64,000 bases of DNA from CAVXHV01 sp963761445 (GCA_963761445.1 CAVXHV010000004.1:4318269-4382268), one strand, 5' to 3'. Shown: positions 55,091-63,467, numbered from the stretch's first letter. Made by a program: numbers and translations. The notes: generated from the letters alone by a model not told the origin.

Positions 55091-55600
55091 GCTTTTAAAC
55101 CAGGCCTGCTTTTCTCGATCTCCGAATGCGCTGCCCGTAGGGTCACGCGGGTAAATTTCTGAAACCGCCAGCAAGAACTCCTCATACCGCTCCGCCAACT
55201 GTTCCCCATCCCAGCGCTTCGCTTCGGCGAGCGCCCGGCGTCGATGCTCCGCCTCGAATTCCGGATCGTCCCATAGTCGCTCGATCACGGCCACCCACGG
55301 AGCCACCTCCTGGGCGGTCGGCACGACGCCGCTGGCTGGCGTGCACTTAGCAGGGATCGTGAACAAGAACCCGGCATCGCCCAGGGTCTCAGGCAGCGCA
55401 CCCCGATCGCTCGCCAACACCGGAATGCCATTCGCCATCGCCTCGATCGGCACGCGACCCAGCGATTCCCGCCAGAGCGACGGCGTCAGCACCACGCGGC
55501 TTACCCGGTAAAAGTCGCGCGGATCGGGCGTATTAGCCATGCGATGCAGGTTGGTCAGTCCCGAGAGATCGACCGGTAATCCCGCCAGGCCATCGGCCAT
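55064..55600 (-). pseudogene. Glycosyltransferase family 4, C-terminal domain only
   Basis: The 178-residue frame carries the GT4 C-terminal Rossmann domain: R-V-V-L-T-P-S-L-W-R-E-S-L-G-R-V-P-I-E-A-M-A-N-G-I-P-V-L-A-S-D-R-G-A-L-P-E-T-L-G-D-A-G-F-L-F. It has the E-x7-E-like nucleotide-sugar motif and a closing helix (W-D-G-E-Q-L-A-E-R-Y). The N-terminal acceptor domain (about 200 residues) is missing. The last residues are encoded by a dispersed palindrome. It cannot be an active enzyme alone. Confidence 0.75.
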
Positions 55601-55699
55601 CCCCCAACCTCACCCGTCAGCGCAACCCAGCACCAAACCCAATTCGTGAGAAGATCGGCCTCAACCACCGAGGCGATTCACCGCCTCTCTATCCCCCGG

Positions 55700-56335
55700 T
55701 CATTCCACCAGCACCGCCCGCCATTGGTCCTTCGCCTCCTCAATATCACCCCGTTCCGTTGCCAGCGCAGCAAGATTCCGCCGCGTGAGATGCCCATAAA
55801 TCCCCTGATCCAAACTGGCAAACTTCCTCGGCCGCGACAGCGTCAAAATCCGCCGCCAGCACTGCTCAGCCTCGCCCGAATCACCGTTACTACGATGCAC
55901 AACCGCCTTACGAAACCACAACTCGGCGTCCTTGGGGTCGAGCGAAAGCCCCTCAGTGCAGCTAGCAACGACCGTGTCGCCCCCCGCCCCGTCCGGCCCC
56001 GGGTCACATGCGCACCGGACGACATAGGCAGGCATCGACCCGCCAGGCCTCAAACACTCGAGCAGCGCCTGAAGCGCCGCACGTTCCGCCGGCTCAATCA
56101 GATCATCGGCATCAAGCCAAAACACGTAGTCGCCTCTTGCACGGGCGAGCGCCGCGTTCCGCGCAGCAGCGAAATCATCAACCCACACGAAATCAAACAC
56201 CCGCGCTCCGAACGACCGAGCAATTTCGACAGTCCGATCGCGACTCCCCGTATCCAGCACAACGATCTCATCAAACACGCGGCGCACCGATTCGAGACAA
56301 GTCGAGAGGTTGGCTTCCTCATTCTTCACGATCAT
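55700..56335 (-). CDS. GT2-family glycosyltransferase with TPR-like tail, middle missing
   Basis: The catalytic domain begins S-M-I-V-K-N-E-E-A-N-L-S-T-C-L-E-S-V (ATG 56335). It has V-V-L-D-T-G-S-R-D-R-T for nucleotide binding and the metal motif F-W-L-D-A-D-D. After G-G-D-T-V-V, a family landmark near residue 120, the chain passes at once to A-S-C-T-E-G-L-S-L-D-P-K-D-A-E-L-W-F-R-K-A, a TPR helix. In relatives I recall, about 150 residues with the end of the GT fold and the first TPRs lie between, so an in-frame deletion is inferred. The frame is open 149 codons upstream through the 57-bp array, so a longer product is possible. Confidence 0.7.
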   Translation of the reverse strand: MIVKNEEANLSTCLESVRRVFDEIVVLDTGSRDRTVEIARSFGARVFDFVWVDDFAAARNAALARARGDYVFWLDADDLIEPAERAALQALLECLRPGGSMPAYVVRCACDPGPDGAGGDTVVASCTEGLSLDPKDAELWFRKAVVHRSNGDSGEAEQCWRRILTLSRPRKFASLDQGIYGHLTRRNLAALATERGDIEEAKDQWRAVLVE

Positions 56336-56354
56336 GGAAAGCGAGACCCGCGCC

Positions 56355-56625
56355 CGAAGTAGGTTAGGCTTTAACCTGACATCCGGCCCATTCGCGACCG
56401 GCACCCCACCTCGAAGTACGTCAGCCTTCAGCCTGACATCCGGCCCATTCGCGACCGGCACCCCACCTCGAAGTACGTCAGCCTTCAGCCTGACATCCGG
56501 CCCATTCGCGACCGGCACCCCACCTTGAAGTACGTCAGCCTTCAGCCTGACATCCGGCCCATTCGCGACCGGCACAGCACCTCTAAGTACGTCCGCCTTC
56601 AGCTTGACATCCGGCCCCTGTGCAT
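56355..56625. repeat. 57-bp tandem array, five copies, built on the dispersed palindrome
   Basis: Units start at 56355, 56412, 56469, 56526 and 56583 (period exactly 57). Each has AAGTACGTCAGCCTTCAGCC followed by TGACATCCGGCCCATTCGCG and CACCCCACCT; the first and last are diverged. The core GTCAGCCTTCAGCCTGAC is a near-palindrome of the family at 15.2 kb. Because 57 is divisible by 3, the minus-strand frame reads through as a 19-residue repeat fused ahead of the GT2 domain. It lies between two glycosyltransferase genes and overlaps the 3' end of one. Confidence 0.92.
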
Positions 56626-57585
56626 CCGCCTCCCGCTGCCCCGCGCCCGCCTGCGCGAGCCCCCGCCCATCCCCACCGCAAATCTCCGGCCCCCGCGTTC
56701 CAACCTCACCAGCCCCAGCTCCCTCGCCATTCCGCCAAGCCCGCAGCACCACCCTGCGCCCTGCGGAACCCCATCCCCCCATTTAGCTGCAAACCGCCGC
56801 GCATTCTCATCCAGCACCCGTTCGGCATCGACCCCATTCCCCACAAACGTCCGGCTCCCATAATGGTGCACGAACAGATCACGCGCGACAGCCAGCTCGA
56901 ACCCAGCCCGCCGCGCCCGCTCGGCCAGATCATCATCATCAAAGAACCCGAGACCAAACCGTTCATCGAGCCCACCGATGGCATCATAAACGGCTCGTTT
57001 CATCAGCAAGCAAAACCCCGAAAGCTTCTGCACAGTAAACCATGTCCCGCGATGTTCGTCGCGCCAGCGCCGAGCAAAGACCTTCATCTCTTCTAAATCC
57101 CGATAAGGCACATCCTCGACCAACTGCGGCGGCGCCGCATAATTCGACATCGGTCCCACAAGCCCAATCCCCATTTCGGATTTCAAATTTCGAACTTCGG
57201 ATTTCGAATTTGGCATTTCGGATTTCGCCCCGGTCTCTGCCCCGGCCAGCGCCACCATCTGCTCCAGCCACCCCTCCGTCACAACGACATCATTGTTCAG
57301 CACCACCAAGTACTCCCCCCGCGCACATTGGAGCCCTTGGTTCACAGCCGCAGCAAACCCCCGATTGGTACCATTCGCAATAACGGTAACTGGCACTGGC
57401 GAAACATCCTGATCCCCACCCAGGTAATCCCCAGTCCCATCGCTCGACCCATTGTTGACAACGATCAACTCCCAGTTCGGCCCGGTCTGGCGAAAGAGCG
57501 CAGCGATGCACTTCCGAGTAAACTCAAGCTGATTCCAGCAAGGAATAATCACAGATGAAAGTCCGCGAACAGATTGATCGCTCAT
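56599..57585 (-). CDS. GT2-family glycosyltransferase with repeat insertion
   Basis: The 328-residue frame starts at ATG 57585: S-S-V-I-I-P-C-W-N-Q-L-E-F-T-R-K-C-I-A-A-L, then V-V-N-N-G-S-S-D-G-T, N-R-G-F-A-A-A-V-N-Q-G and V-V-L-N-N-D-V-V-V, standard GT2 landmarks including a DxD-equivalent (NND). Residues 118-135 (TGAKSEMPNSKSEVRNLKSE) are Ser/Lys-rich and are encoded by an AT-rich dispersed repeat; the conserved sequence resumes at G-L-V-G-P-M-S-N-Y-A-A-P-P-Q. The C-terminal 45 residues come from the edge of the 57-bp array region. It is likely a rhamnosyl/glucosyl-type transferase for surface polysaccharide. Confidence 0.82.
   Translation of the reverse strand: MSDQSVRGLSSVIIPCWNQLEFTRKCIAALFRQTGPNWELIVVNNGSSDGTGDYLGGDQDVSPVPVTVIANGTNRGFAAAVNQGLQCARGEYLVVLNNDVVVTEGWLEQMVALAGAETGAKSEMPNSKSEVRNLKSEMGIGLVGPMSNYAAPPQLVEDVPYRDLEEMKVFARRWRDEHRGTWFTVQKLSGFCLLMKRAVYDAIGGLDERFGLGFFDDDDLAERARRAGFELAVARDLFVHHYGSRTFVGNGVDAERVLDENARRFAAKWGDGVPQGAGWCCGLGGMARELGLVRLERGGRRFAVGMGGGSRRRARGSGRRMHRGRMSS
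57171..57228. repeat. AT-rich dispersed repeat inserted in frame in a glycosyltransferase
   Basis: The stretch ATTTCGGATTTCAAATTTCG-AACTTCGGATTTCGAATTTGG-CATTTCGG is made of near-repeats of ATTTCGGATTTC and its inverse. Its base composition is far from the surrounding GC-rich gene. It adds about 18 codons without a stop. Confidence 0.8.
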
Positions 57586-57840
57586 GGTGAAGCCTCATTT
57601 GTAGCAGGCACACTCCGCTGTGCCGCCCGCGTGCTGACGAGAACAATCTCAACAAACGGAAGTAATGCGAAACCGCCACGACAAAGAGCGCATCAGCACT
57701 CGCCGCGGTAGCACACCGAGCCGAACGGAAGCAGAGAGGACCTCATGACGAAAAGTTGGCAGCCACTATTCGGACAAGAAACCGGCTCTCGGACGAATCT
57801 GCGATCGGGGATTTCAAGATCCCTGACAGACACTTCCGAT

Positions 57841-58226
57841 TCGTGTAATTCGTGAGATTCGTGGTCGAGACTCTTCTGCCACATGACGGGGGAAAGTTGG
57901 ACCACGAATCTAACGAATCTCACGAATGAGGAAACCGAAAAAAATGAGAGCAACGCTGGAGAATCTGCTCAAAGACGAGGCGTACGCGATCATCCGCCGC
58001 GGGAACGGCATATCCGGCGATCGATCTGCTAAACTCCGAATCGTGTAATTCGTGTGATTCGTGGTCGAGACTCTTCTGCCACATGACGGGGGAAAGTTGG
58101 ACCACGAATCTAACGAATCTCACGAATGAGGAAACCGAAAAAAATGAGAGCAACGCTGGAGAATCTGCTCAAAGACGAGGCGTACGCGATCATCCGCCGC
58201 GGGAACGGCATATCCGGCGATCGATC
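57841..58226. repeat. Two direct copies of a 186-bp unit, 200-bp period
   Basis: 57841-58026 and 58041-58226 are almost identical; the visible differences are a few bases near the start (CGTGAGATTC versus CGTGTGATTC). Each copy contains ATTCGTGAGATTCGTGGTC-type words and, in inverse orientation, ACCACGAATCTAACGAATCT-CACGAATGAG, so each copy can fold on itself. No gene is carried. Confidence 0.92.
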
Positions 58227-58233
58227 CTCTACA

Positions 58234-58727
58234 CTCTGATTCGTGAGATTCGTGAGATTCGTGGTCAAAAAGTCGACAGTTCGGCGCGGGTCTCCAGACC
58301 CCGCCGTCCGCCTGACCGAAGGTCTCCCGCCCTTTCCGAGCAAGTCGTAAGAATTCGAGGAGGTTATTCCCGACCCGTTCCCAAACTCTGATTCGTGAGA
58401 TTCGTGAGATTCGTGGTCAAAAGGTCGACAGTTCGGCGCGGGTCTCCAGACCCCGCCGTCCGCCTGACCGAAGGTCTCCCGCCCTTTCCGAGCAAGTCGT
58501 AAGAATTCGAGGAGGTTATTCCCGACCCGTTCCCAAACTCTGATTCGTGAGATTCGTGAGATTCGTGGTCAAAAGGTCGACAGTTCGGCGCGGGTCTCCA
58601 GACCCCGCCGTCCGCCTGACCGAAGGTCTCCCGCCCTTTCCGAGCAAGTCGTAAGAATTCGAGGAGGTTATTCCCGACCCGTTCCCAAACTCTGATTCGT
58701 GAGATTCGTGAGATTCGTGGTCAAAAG
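58234..58727. repeat. 152-bp tandem array, 3.25 copies
   Basis: Units begin at 58234, 58386, 58538 and 58690 (period exactly 152); the last is a 38-bp partial. Copies differ by about one base (AAAAAG versus AAAAGG near the start). Each starts CTCTGATTCGTGAGATTCGT and contains GGGTCTCCAGACCCC-type dyads. The near identity points to very recent amplification. It follows directly on the 200-bp array and shares its ATTCGTGAGATTCGTGGTC word. Confidence 0.93.
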
Positions 58728-58942
58728 TCTTGCTCAACCTCGAGCGATGTGCGCACGTCATCCGAGCCGATCAGCATCATCTGCGGACAACTCGGCCCGT
58801 TAAGGCCTTCCGTGTCGTTCCGTTTCGTCCGTGGTCAATGATCCCGTACGCCCTTTGCTGCATTCCTCATCTGCGTCAATCGGCGTCATCTGCGGACAAC
58901 TCGTTTCTGCCCATCTTCATCCGCCTAGCGTCATCCAAACCG
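58728..58942. other. More dispersed repeat words, no gene
   Basis: The words CATCTGCGGACAACTCG (58777 and 58884) and CGTTTCGTCCGTGGTCAATG are typical of short dispersed repeats in such genomes. Nothing here looks coding. Confidence 0.5.
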
Positions 58943-59707
58943 TCATCCCTGATCCGAACTCTTCCTCCACAACACCCCCATCCCATCAATATCCACGATC
59001 GGCTCATGCACTCCGTGGTCCCTTCGGAAATCCTCCACCGCCGCCCGGCAGCTCCGCATCGCCCCATAATCATCAACAATGCAAAACCCTCCGGCAGAAA
59101 GCCTCGGATAAAACCCATCGAGCACCTGAATCGTCGACTCATACAAATCCCCATCGAGCCGAAGAATCGCGATCTTCTCAACCTCTGCGGCCGGCACCGT
59201 ATCCTTGAACCAACCCTTGACCAGCCGAACTTCGTTGCCCCAAAGCCCCACCCGCCGAAAATTCTCCGTCACTTCTTCCAAGCTCACCGCCAATTGCAGA
59301 AATCGATGAAGCTGATCGCCGCGATCATTCGGGTAAAGCTCCGCATTCGGCGGCGGCAATCCCTCAAACGAATCAAACCCCCAAACCTTGCGTTCCCGCT
59401 CGTCATGAGCCGCCAGCACAGCGGCCATCATGATGCACGCCCCGCCGCGCCAGATTCCGGTCTCGACGAAATCTCCGGGGACTCGCTCACGCAAGACAAG
59501 CTCGCAGCATTCGCGTAGCGATCGCAGGCGAACCCGGCCGATCATGGTCAAAGCCTGTTGCGGCCAATCTAAACCGCCGTCTCGCTTCCGCGCGTCGAAC
59601 GTCGGATGCGACCAGGGGTCGATCGCGCGGTCCTGATAGATCGAGTTGATCAACATCTCTTGCATCAACTGAAGGTACCGATCGATGATTCCTCGCGATT
59701 GTTCCAT
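58943..59707 (-). CDS. TylF/MycF-type O-methyltransferase
   Basis: ATG 59707 (M-E-Q-S-R-G-I-I-D-R-Y-L) begins the conserved part; the frame is open 44 codons further without family character. The 254-residue protein has D-P-W-S-H-P-T-F-D, M-I-G-R-V-R-L, G-D-F-V-E-T-G-I-W-R-G-G-A-C-I-M-M (SAM motif I of the TylF type), V-W-G-F-D-S-F-E-G-L-P-P-P, and L-R-L-D-G-D-L-Y-E-S-T with F-C-I-V-D-D-Y-G (the metal-binding acidic residues). These Mg-dependent enzymes methylate sugar hydroxyls on antibiotics and glycans; with glycosyltransferases next door a polysaccharide or glycolipid sugar is the likely substrate. Confidence 0.9.
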   Translation of the reverse strand: MEQSRGIIDRYLQLMQEMLINSIYQDRAIDPWSHPTFDARKRDGGLDWPQQALTMIGRVRLRSLRECCELVLRERVPGDFVETGIWRGGACIMMAAVLAAHDERERKVWGFDSFEGLPPPNAELYPNDRGDQLHRFLQLAVSLEEVTENFRRVGLWGNEVRLVKGWFKDTVPAAEVEKIAILRLDGDLYESTIQVLDGFYPRLSAGGFCIVDDYGAMRSCRAAVEDFRRDHGVHEPIVDIDGMGVLWRKSSDQG

Positions 59708-60065
59708 CTGTGTAAGACTCTCCCAGTAACGACATTGCGATCCCCGCAAGCATCGCGAGTTTCCGATTACCCCGGTGGCACGACTTCGGTCGCTGGTACG
59801 TGAAGATGATCGGCCGCTCGAGCTCGATTGCCACGGCACAAAGTTCCAACAGGCATTCGAACAGGTTCGCGCCGTTCGCGTCCTGGAAGCAATCGCAACC
59901 TGAAAGGCGTATCAAGGTCGGGTACCGGCCAGCGCCCAGGTTGCAGTCGATGGAACTACGGAAGAACGCCAAATCGCAAAAGTCCCCAATATCGCATTCA
60001 GCCAGCTCCTCCGACTTCGCACCATTGCCGAAATCCGACGAGAACACGCAGAGGTCATAACCCAT
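59487..60065 (-). CDS. Imm70-like immunity protein, apparently shortened
   Basis: ATG 60065 begins M-G-Y-D-L-C-V-F. Further on are D-I-G-D-F-C-D-L-A-F-F-R-S-S-I, G-R-Y-P-T-L-I-R-L-S-G-C-D and, at once, C-F-Q-D-A-N-G-A-N-L-F-E-C-L-L-E-L-C-A-V-A-I, ending R-P-I-I-F (residue 88). The start, the R-x-P-T-L block and the P-I-L-F-type end match my memory of Imm70, which protects against polymorphic toxins, but members normally have some 50 more residues after the S-x-C-D motif. The raw frame runs on to 59487, overlapping the TylF gene; the real end is probably near 59793. No toxin gene is adjacent. Confidence 0.5.
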   Translation of the reverse strand: MGYDLCVFSSDFGNGAKSEELAECDIGDFCDLAFFRSSIDCNLGAGRYPTLIRLSGCDCFQDANGANLFECLLELCAVAIELERPIIFTYQRPKSCHRGNRKLAMLAGIAMSLLGESYTDGTIARNHRSVPSVDARDVDQLDLSGPRDRPLVASDVRRAEARRRFRLAATGFDHDRPGSPAIATRMLRACLA

Positions 60066-60174
60066 TGCAGTTCTCCGTTCGCGAAGCGACATGAAGGGAT
60101 GATTGGTTGCTCGCTTCCAGATCGAACGTCTGGTAATCCGTTGGCTTCTCGAACAATTGGATGCGCGCCGCGAT

Positions 60175-60444
60175 TCAAAACGTGGAAAACCATCCTGCCT
60201 GGGGCCATTCTCGCTGTTCTCGGCACGACGCCATCGCAGTTCGCGCCGAGATCACCATGGAGCGGGTCCTGACCCTCGCCCGCTCTATGAGGATCGCTTG
60301 TTCCGAGCCGCGCTTCATCCGAAGAAACTCCTTGCAAACACCCGCGAGTCGTTCCGCACAACTGGCGGCAAAGGCCACGCGAAAAGAAATCGGGAGTTGC
60401 CCGAGCCTATCTCGCAGCGATTCCTCGTCAAATACAATAGTCAT
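60175..60444 (-). CDS. DUF416/YjaG-like N-terminal fragment (possible immunity protein)
   Basis: ATG 60444 gives M-T-I-V-F-D-E-E-S-L-R-D-R-L, then F-R-V-A-F-A-A-S-C-A-E-R-L and E-F-L, resembling the start of DUF416 proteins (F-x-A-x-x-x-E-R-x-x-P-x-Y-x-x-F), some of which occur as immunity proteins. The rest of the usual helical domain is missing or out of frame. It lies just upstream of the Imm70-like gene in the same direction. Weak similarity judged by eye. Confidence 0.35.
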   Translation of the reverse strand: MTIVFDEESLRDRLGQLPISFRVAFAASCAERLAGVCKEFLRMKRGSEQAILIERARVRTRSMVISARTAMASCREQREWPQAGWFSTF

Positions 60445-60778
60445 GGTCCAGCATTACCTCTTGGGAAGACAGCTGTCGTGGGGGAAGCCAGAGGGATGCC
60501 AGTGTAATGGTTCAGCGTGAAATGGAATTCCCGAGCTGCGTCGTTACGATATCGCGAAATCCCGCGGACTGATATCTCCAAACGGCCGATTCTCTACGGT
60601 AACATGCGCCGAAATCGTATATGCCAACGGTTGAACGGCCCGTTTCCTGCCGGCGGCTAACTCATGCCCAAGAGACAGCGAGCTACGACTTCAAGCGACC
60701 AGAGCGCATTCCACGAGGGTCTCCAAACGGAAAGGCTCTCGAACGCAACGTGAAAATCTCGGGGCAAAGCTCAGCGCA
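60445..60778. other. Divergent intergenic region
   Basis: It separates the immunity-like genes (minus strand) from the repeat protein (plus strand). The end, about 60720-60778, may hold a decayed earlier repeat of the next gene; nothing firm. Confidence 0.35.
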
Positions 60779-62183
60779 ATGGGCACGTCACGGCCGCGAC
60801 GCCTGGTCCAGCGGCGTGGTGTGCAGGACTTGGCTCGCCCGCCCAAACTTTCCATCCCTAAGATCCTGAGATGGGCCGATGCGTATCACAAGCGCACGGG
60901 CCGGTGGCCTGGGACCGCCAGCGGTCCCATCGCGGAGGCACCGCGACGAGAAATGGGCAAGTGTGAATATCGCGCTCCACGGTGGGTTGCGCGGTCTGAA
61001 CGGTGGTTCTTCACTCGCCCGGCTGCTTGCTGAGCAACGCGGAGTTCAGAATACGGCAAGGCGTCGGCCGTTCCGAATCTCCGAAATTCTGATGTGGGCA
61101 GACGCCTTTCACGCGCGCGAACGCGAGTGGCCGAAGAAAACCTCCGGTCCAATTCCAGAATCCCCGCGAGACTCTTGGTTGAAGGTTGATGCCGCACTAT
61201 GGCGCGGGACGCGCGGTCTCCAGCCTGGCTCATCACTGCCTCAGCTACTCGCCGCCCATCGCGGGGTCAGAAACCGCAACAACCTTCCCCCACTGCATCG
61301 AAAGGAGATTCTCAAGTGGGCGGACGCGTTTCACTCGCGCACCGGTAAGTGGCCAACCATGCGGGCCGGCCCAATCCCCGAAGCGCCGGGTGAACGCTGG
61401 AGCACAGTCGACTCTGCCCTGAGTGTGGGCACGCGCGGTTTCCGGGGCGGCTCCACGCTCACGCAGTTTCTTTCCCGGCACCGCGGCGCGCGGGCCCGCA
61501 ACAGGCCCCCTCGTTTGACCCTTGCTCAAATCCTGCGCTGGGCCGATGCTCATCACAAGCGCACCGGGATGTGGCCCAAGGCCAAGAGCGGTCCCATCGC
61601 GGACGCCACCGGCGAGACCTGGATGGCCGTCCAGGATGCGCTCGTCAATGGACGGCGCGGACTACCCCGCGGATCGTCACTCCTTAAGCTCTTGGTCAGA
61701 AAGCGAGGAGTGCCCCCCGAGGGGGCGTTGCCAACGCTCGAAGTCGCCCAGATACTCATCTGGGCGGATGCTTATCGCGCGCGCCATGGCGCCTGGCCGA
61801 CGGCGACTTCCGGCCAAATTCCGGAAACTCCAAACATAACGTGGTCGATCGTTCGATCGGCACTTGCGCGTGGCTCTCGCGGCCTGCCCGGCGGCTCATC
61901 GCTGGCCCTGCTCCTCGCCGCGCATCGCGGCGTGAGAAACAGAACCACCATTCCTCCTATGAGTGTACAACAAATTCAGAACTGGGCCGACGCGTTTCAC
62001 TCGCGCACGGGCCGCTGGCCCAAGCCTACATCCGGCCCAATTCCCGATGCACCCGGCGAAACATGGGCGAGCGTGCAGAGAGCACTGTTCAGAGGCAAGC
62101 GGGGTATGCCCGGCGGTTCGACCCTTGCGCAGTTCCTCTTCGAGCACCGCCGCGTCCCCTATCAGGGGCATCCCCTTCGTTGA
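60779..62183 (+). CDS. Protein of six 74-residue WADA-type repeats (one frameshift)
   Basis: ATG 60779 opens the first repeat (L-S-I-P-K-I-L-R-W-A-D-A-Y-H-K-R-T-G-R-W-P). A shift near 60945 passes to the frame that runs to 62183. Six units of 74 residues follow the pattern x-x-Q-I-L-x-W-A-D-A-[FHY]-H-x-R-T-G-x-W-P, S-G-P-I-x-[ED]-A-P-G-E-x-W, x-x-V-x-x-A-L-x-x-G-x-R-G-L-P-G-G-S-[ST]-L-x-x-[FL]-L, and H-R-G-V-R-N-R. A seventh unit starts (S-L-T-F-A-Q-I-L-R-L) in another frame and stops at 62209. The W-x13-W-P spacing recalls the helicase-associated fold of pfam03457, which may bind nucleic acid; that is only a resemblance. No catalytic domain is present. Confidence 0.75.
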
Positions 62184-62206
62184 CCTTCGCTCAGATCCTG
62201 CGTTTG

Positions 62207-62252
62207 TAAGACGCTAAGACGCTAAGACGCTAAGACACCGACGCTAAGACAC
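62207..62252. repeat. ACGCTAAG 8-bp tandem repeat
   Basis: ACGCTAAG repeats three times exactly from 62211, then again after ACACCG. It touches the end of the repeat protein and supplies its alternative stop (TAA 62207). Such ACGCTAAG runs occur as dispersed repeats elsewhere in bacterial metagenomes. Confidence 0.8.
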
Positions 62253-62554
62253 CCACTCTCTCGAGTCAGTTTGTTCGGATGCGAGGCCCACGTCACGCGC
62301 GCACCGGTCCGAACTCCGCGCTCGCTGTATCGTCGCGGCCGATGCCGCGCGTCATACGCGCCGTAGCACCACCGTGAGCAACCCCCTGCGCTTCGTCGCC
62401 GGCGCTTGCACCGTCGGTCGCTGGCAACCGCTCAGTATAGACGCGGTACTCCGTGGCTTACCGCGCCTGCCACGGTAACGCCGCTAGCTGGCCTCAAGTC
62501 TACCGAGTCCTGCGTCTGCCACTGCGACCACGGCTCAACGAGTAAGCTAGCAGC
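62253..62554. other. No gene seen
   Basis: About 300 bases with only short frames. It separates the ACGCTAAG repeat from the transposase remnant. Confidence 0.35.
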
Positions 62555-63325
62555 TTACTTACAAAAACGCAGCGTGCGCCGCAGCCTTCCCCTGAAACCA
62601 GCGCCGCGAGCAACGTGGCGCCGCGCGCACGAGCGAAGTTGCTCGACCTGCCGCCTGCTTGAACATGCGGCCAAACTCGCGCACCGTGTCGACCCAGTTC
62701 GATCGATCCACACCGAGCCGGTCCAAGATCGGAGCCAGATCTTCAGCACGCCAGAAGTGCAGCCTCATCAAGCAAGGGCTGAGACTTAAAGCGCCCGGCC
62801 CAGAATCTACCGGCCGGCCTATCCTCGCGATTGGCCGCGCGGGCGACCCATTCGCACAAGCACCTCATGAACCACGACAGACTCGACAGCCGTCATCGCA
62901 GAGTCGCCAGCCTGTCCGCGTTGGCCATCAGCATCGCAAGGTCATGGTCGTCAGGCTCCGCCGGCTCGCCGGAAGTATCGTCGCGTTGCGGAAAGAGCTT
63001 GCATCAGCGAAGTGCGACTTCGGCGTCGGACCATTGCTCAACCCTGTCGGGCCGATTACGGAGCACGAGATGCAGGTGGTTGCTCATAATGGCATAACCG
63101 CACACCTCGACGCCGAAGAGCCCGGCGAGGGCGCGTAGCCTATTTGAGAATCCAGGCCTTTCGGTGCGAGTAATCACGACCCGAGTAGGAGTCGGTGCCG
63201 CAAAGAAAGGCTCTGCGGACGCAACGAGCGATGCAGTGATAAACACCGACGAACGCCTGCTGGACGATGTCGCGGCGCGCAGAGGCAGGCACGTAAGGCT
63301 CCATCACCAAGTAGGTGCAGCACAT
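62555..63325 (-). pseudogene. Y1 (REP-associated) transposase remnant with internal deletion
   Basis: Pieces in three frames follow family order. They are V-G-V-Y-H-C-I-A-R-C-V-R-R-A-F-L-C-G, then H-R-K-A-W-I-L-K, L-A-G-L-F-G-V-E-V-C-G-Y-A-I-M-S-N-H-L-H-L-V-L (the HxH metal site), W-F-M-R-C-L-C-E-W-V-A-R-A-A-N-R-E-D, A-G-R-F-W-A-G-R-F-K-S-Q-P-L-L-D-E-A-A-L-L-A-C and, after a stop, D-L-A-P-I-L-D-R-L-G with a final G-R-M-F-K-Q-A-A-G-R-A. Roughly 60-80 residues expected after L-L-A-C are gone, as are parts near the N-terminus. These single-strand transposases move REP-like palindromes. Inactive copy. Confidence 0.75.
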
Positions 63326-63467
63326 TCGCGATCGCCCTGTTCAACGTGGTAGAGTGGTTAAAATCGGTGGCTGACGACTAGCCGTTTCTTCTGACTGCGG
63401 GCATTCCGGCCAGCCAGCTTGGACGCTTGGGCGCAGCTCGCTGTTGTCGACCTGGAGAAACCATCCG

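Noticed and set aside
56355..56625. CRISPR-like array
   Set aside because: The whole 57-bp unit repeats, including the would-be spacer, so there is no spacer diversity.
56599..57171. Real C-terminal domain at the end of the second GT2 protein
   Set aside because: The last 45 or so residues are Gly/Arg-rich and encoded by DNA bordering the 57-bp array, so they look like read-through and not a domain.
58234..58727. CRISPR or rRNA-like repeat region
   Set aside because: 152-bp identical units without spacers or RNA landmarks; a tandem duplication.
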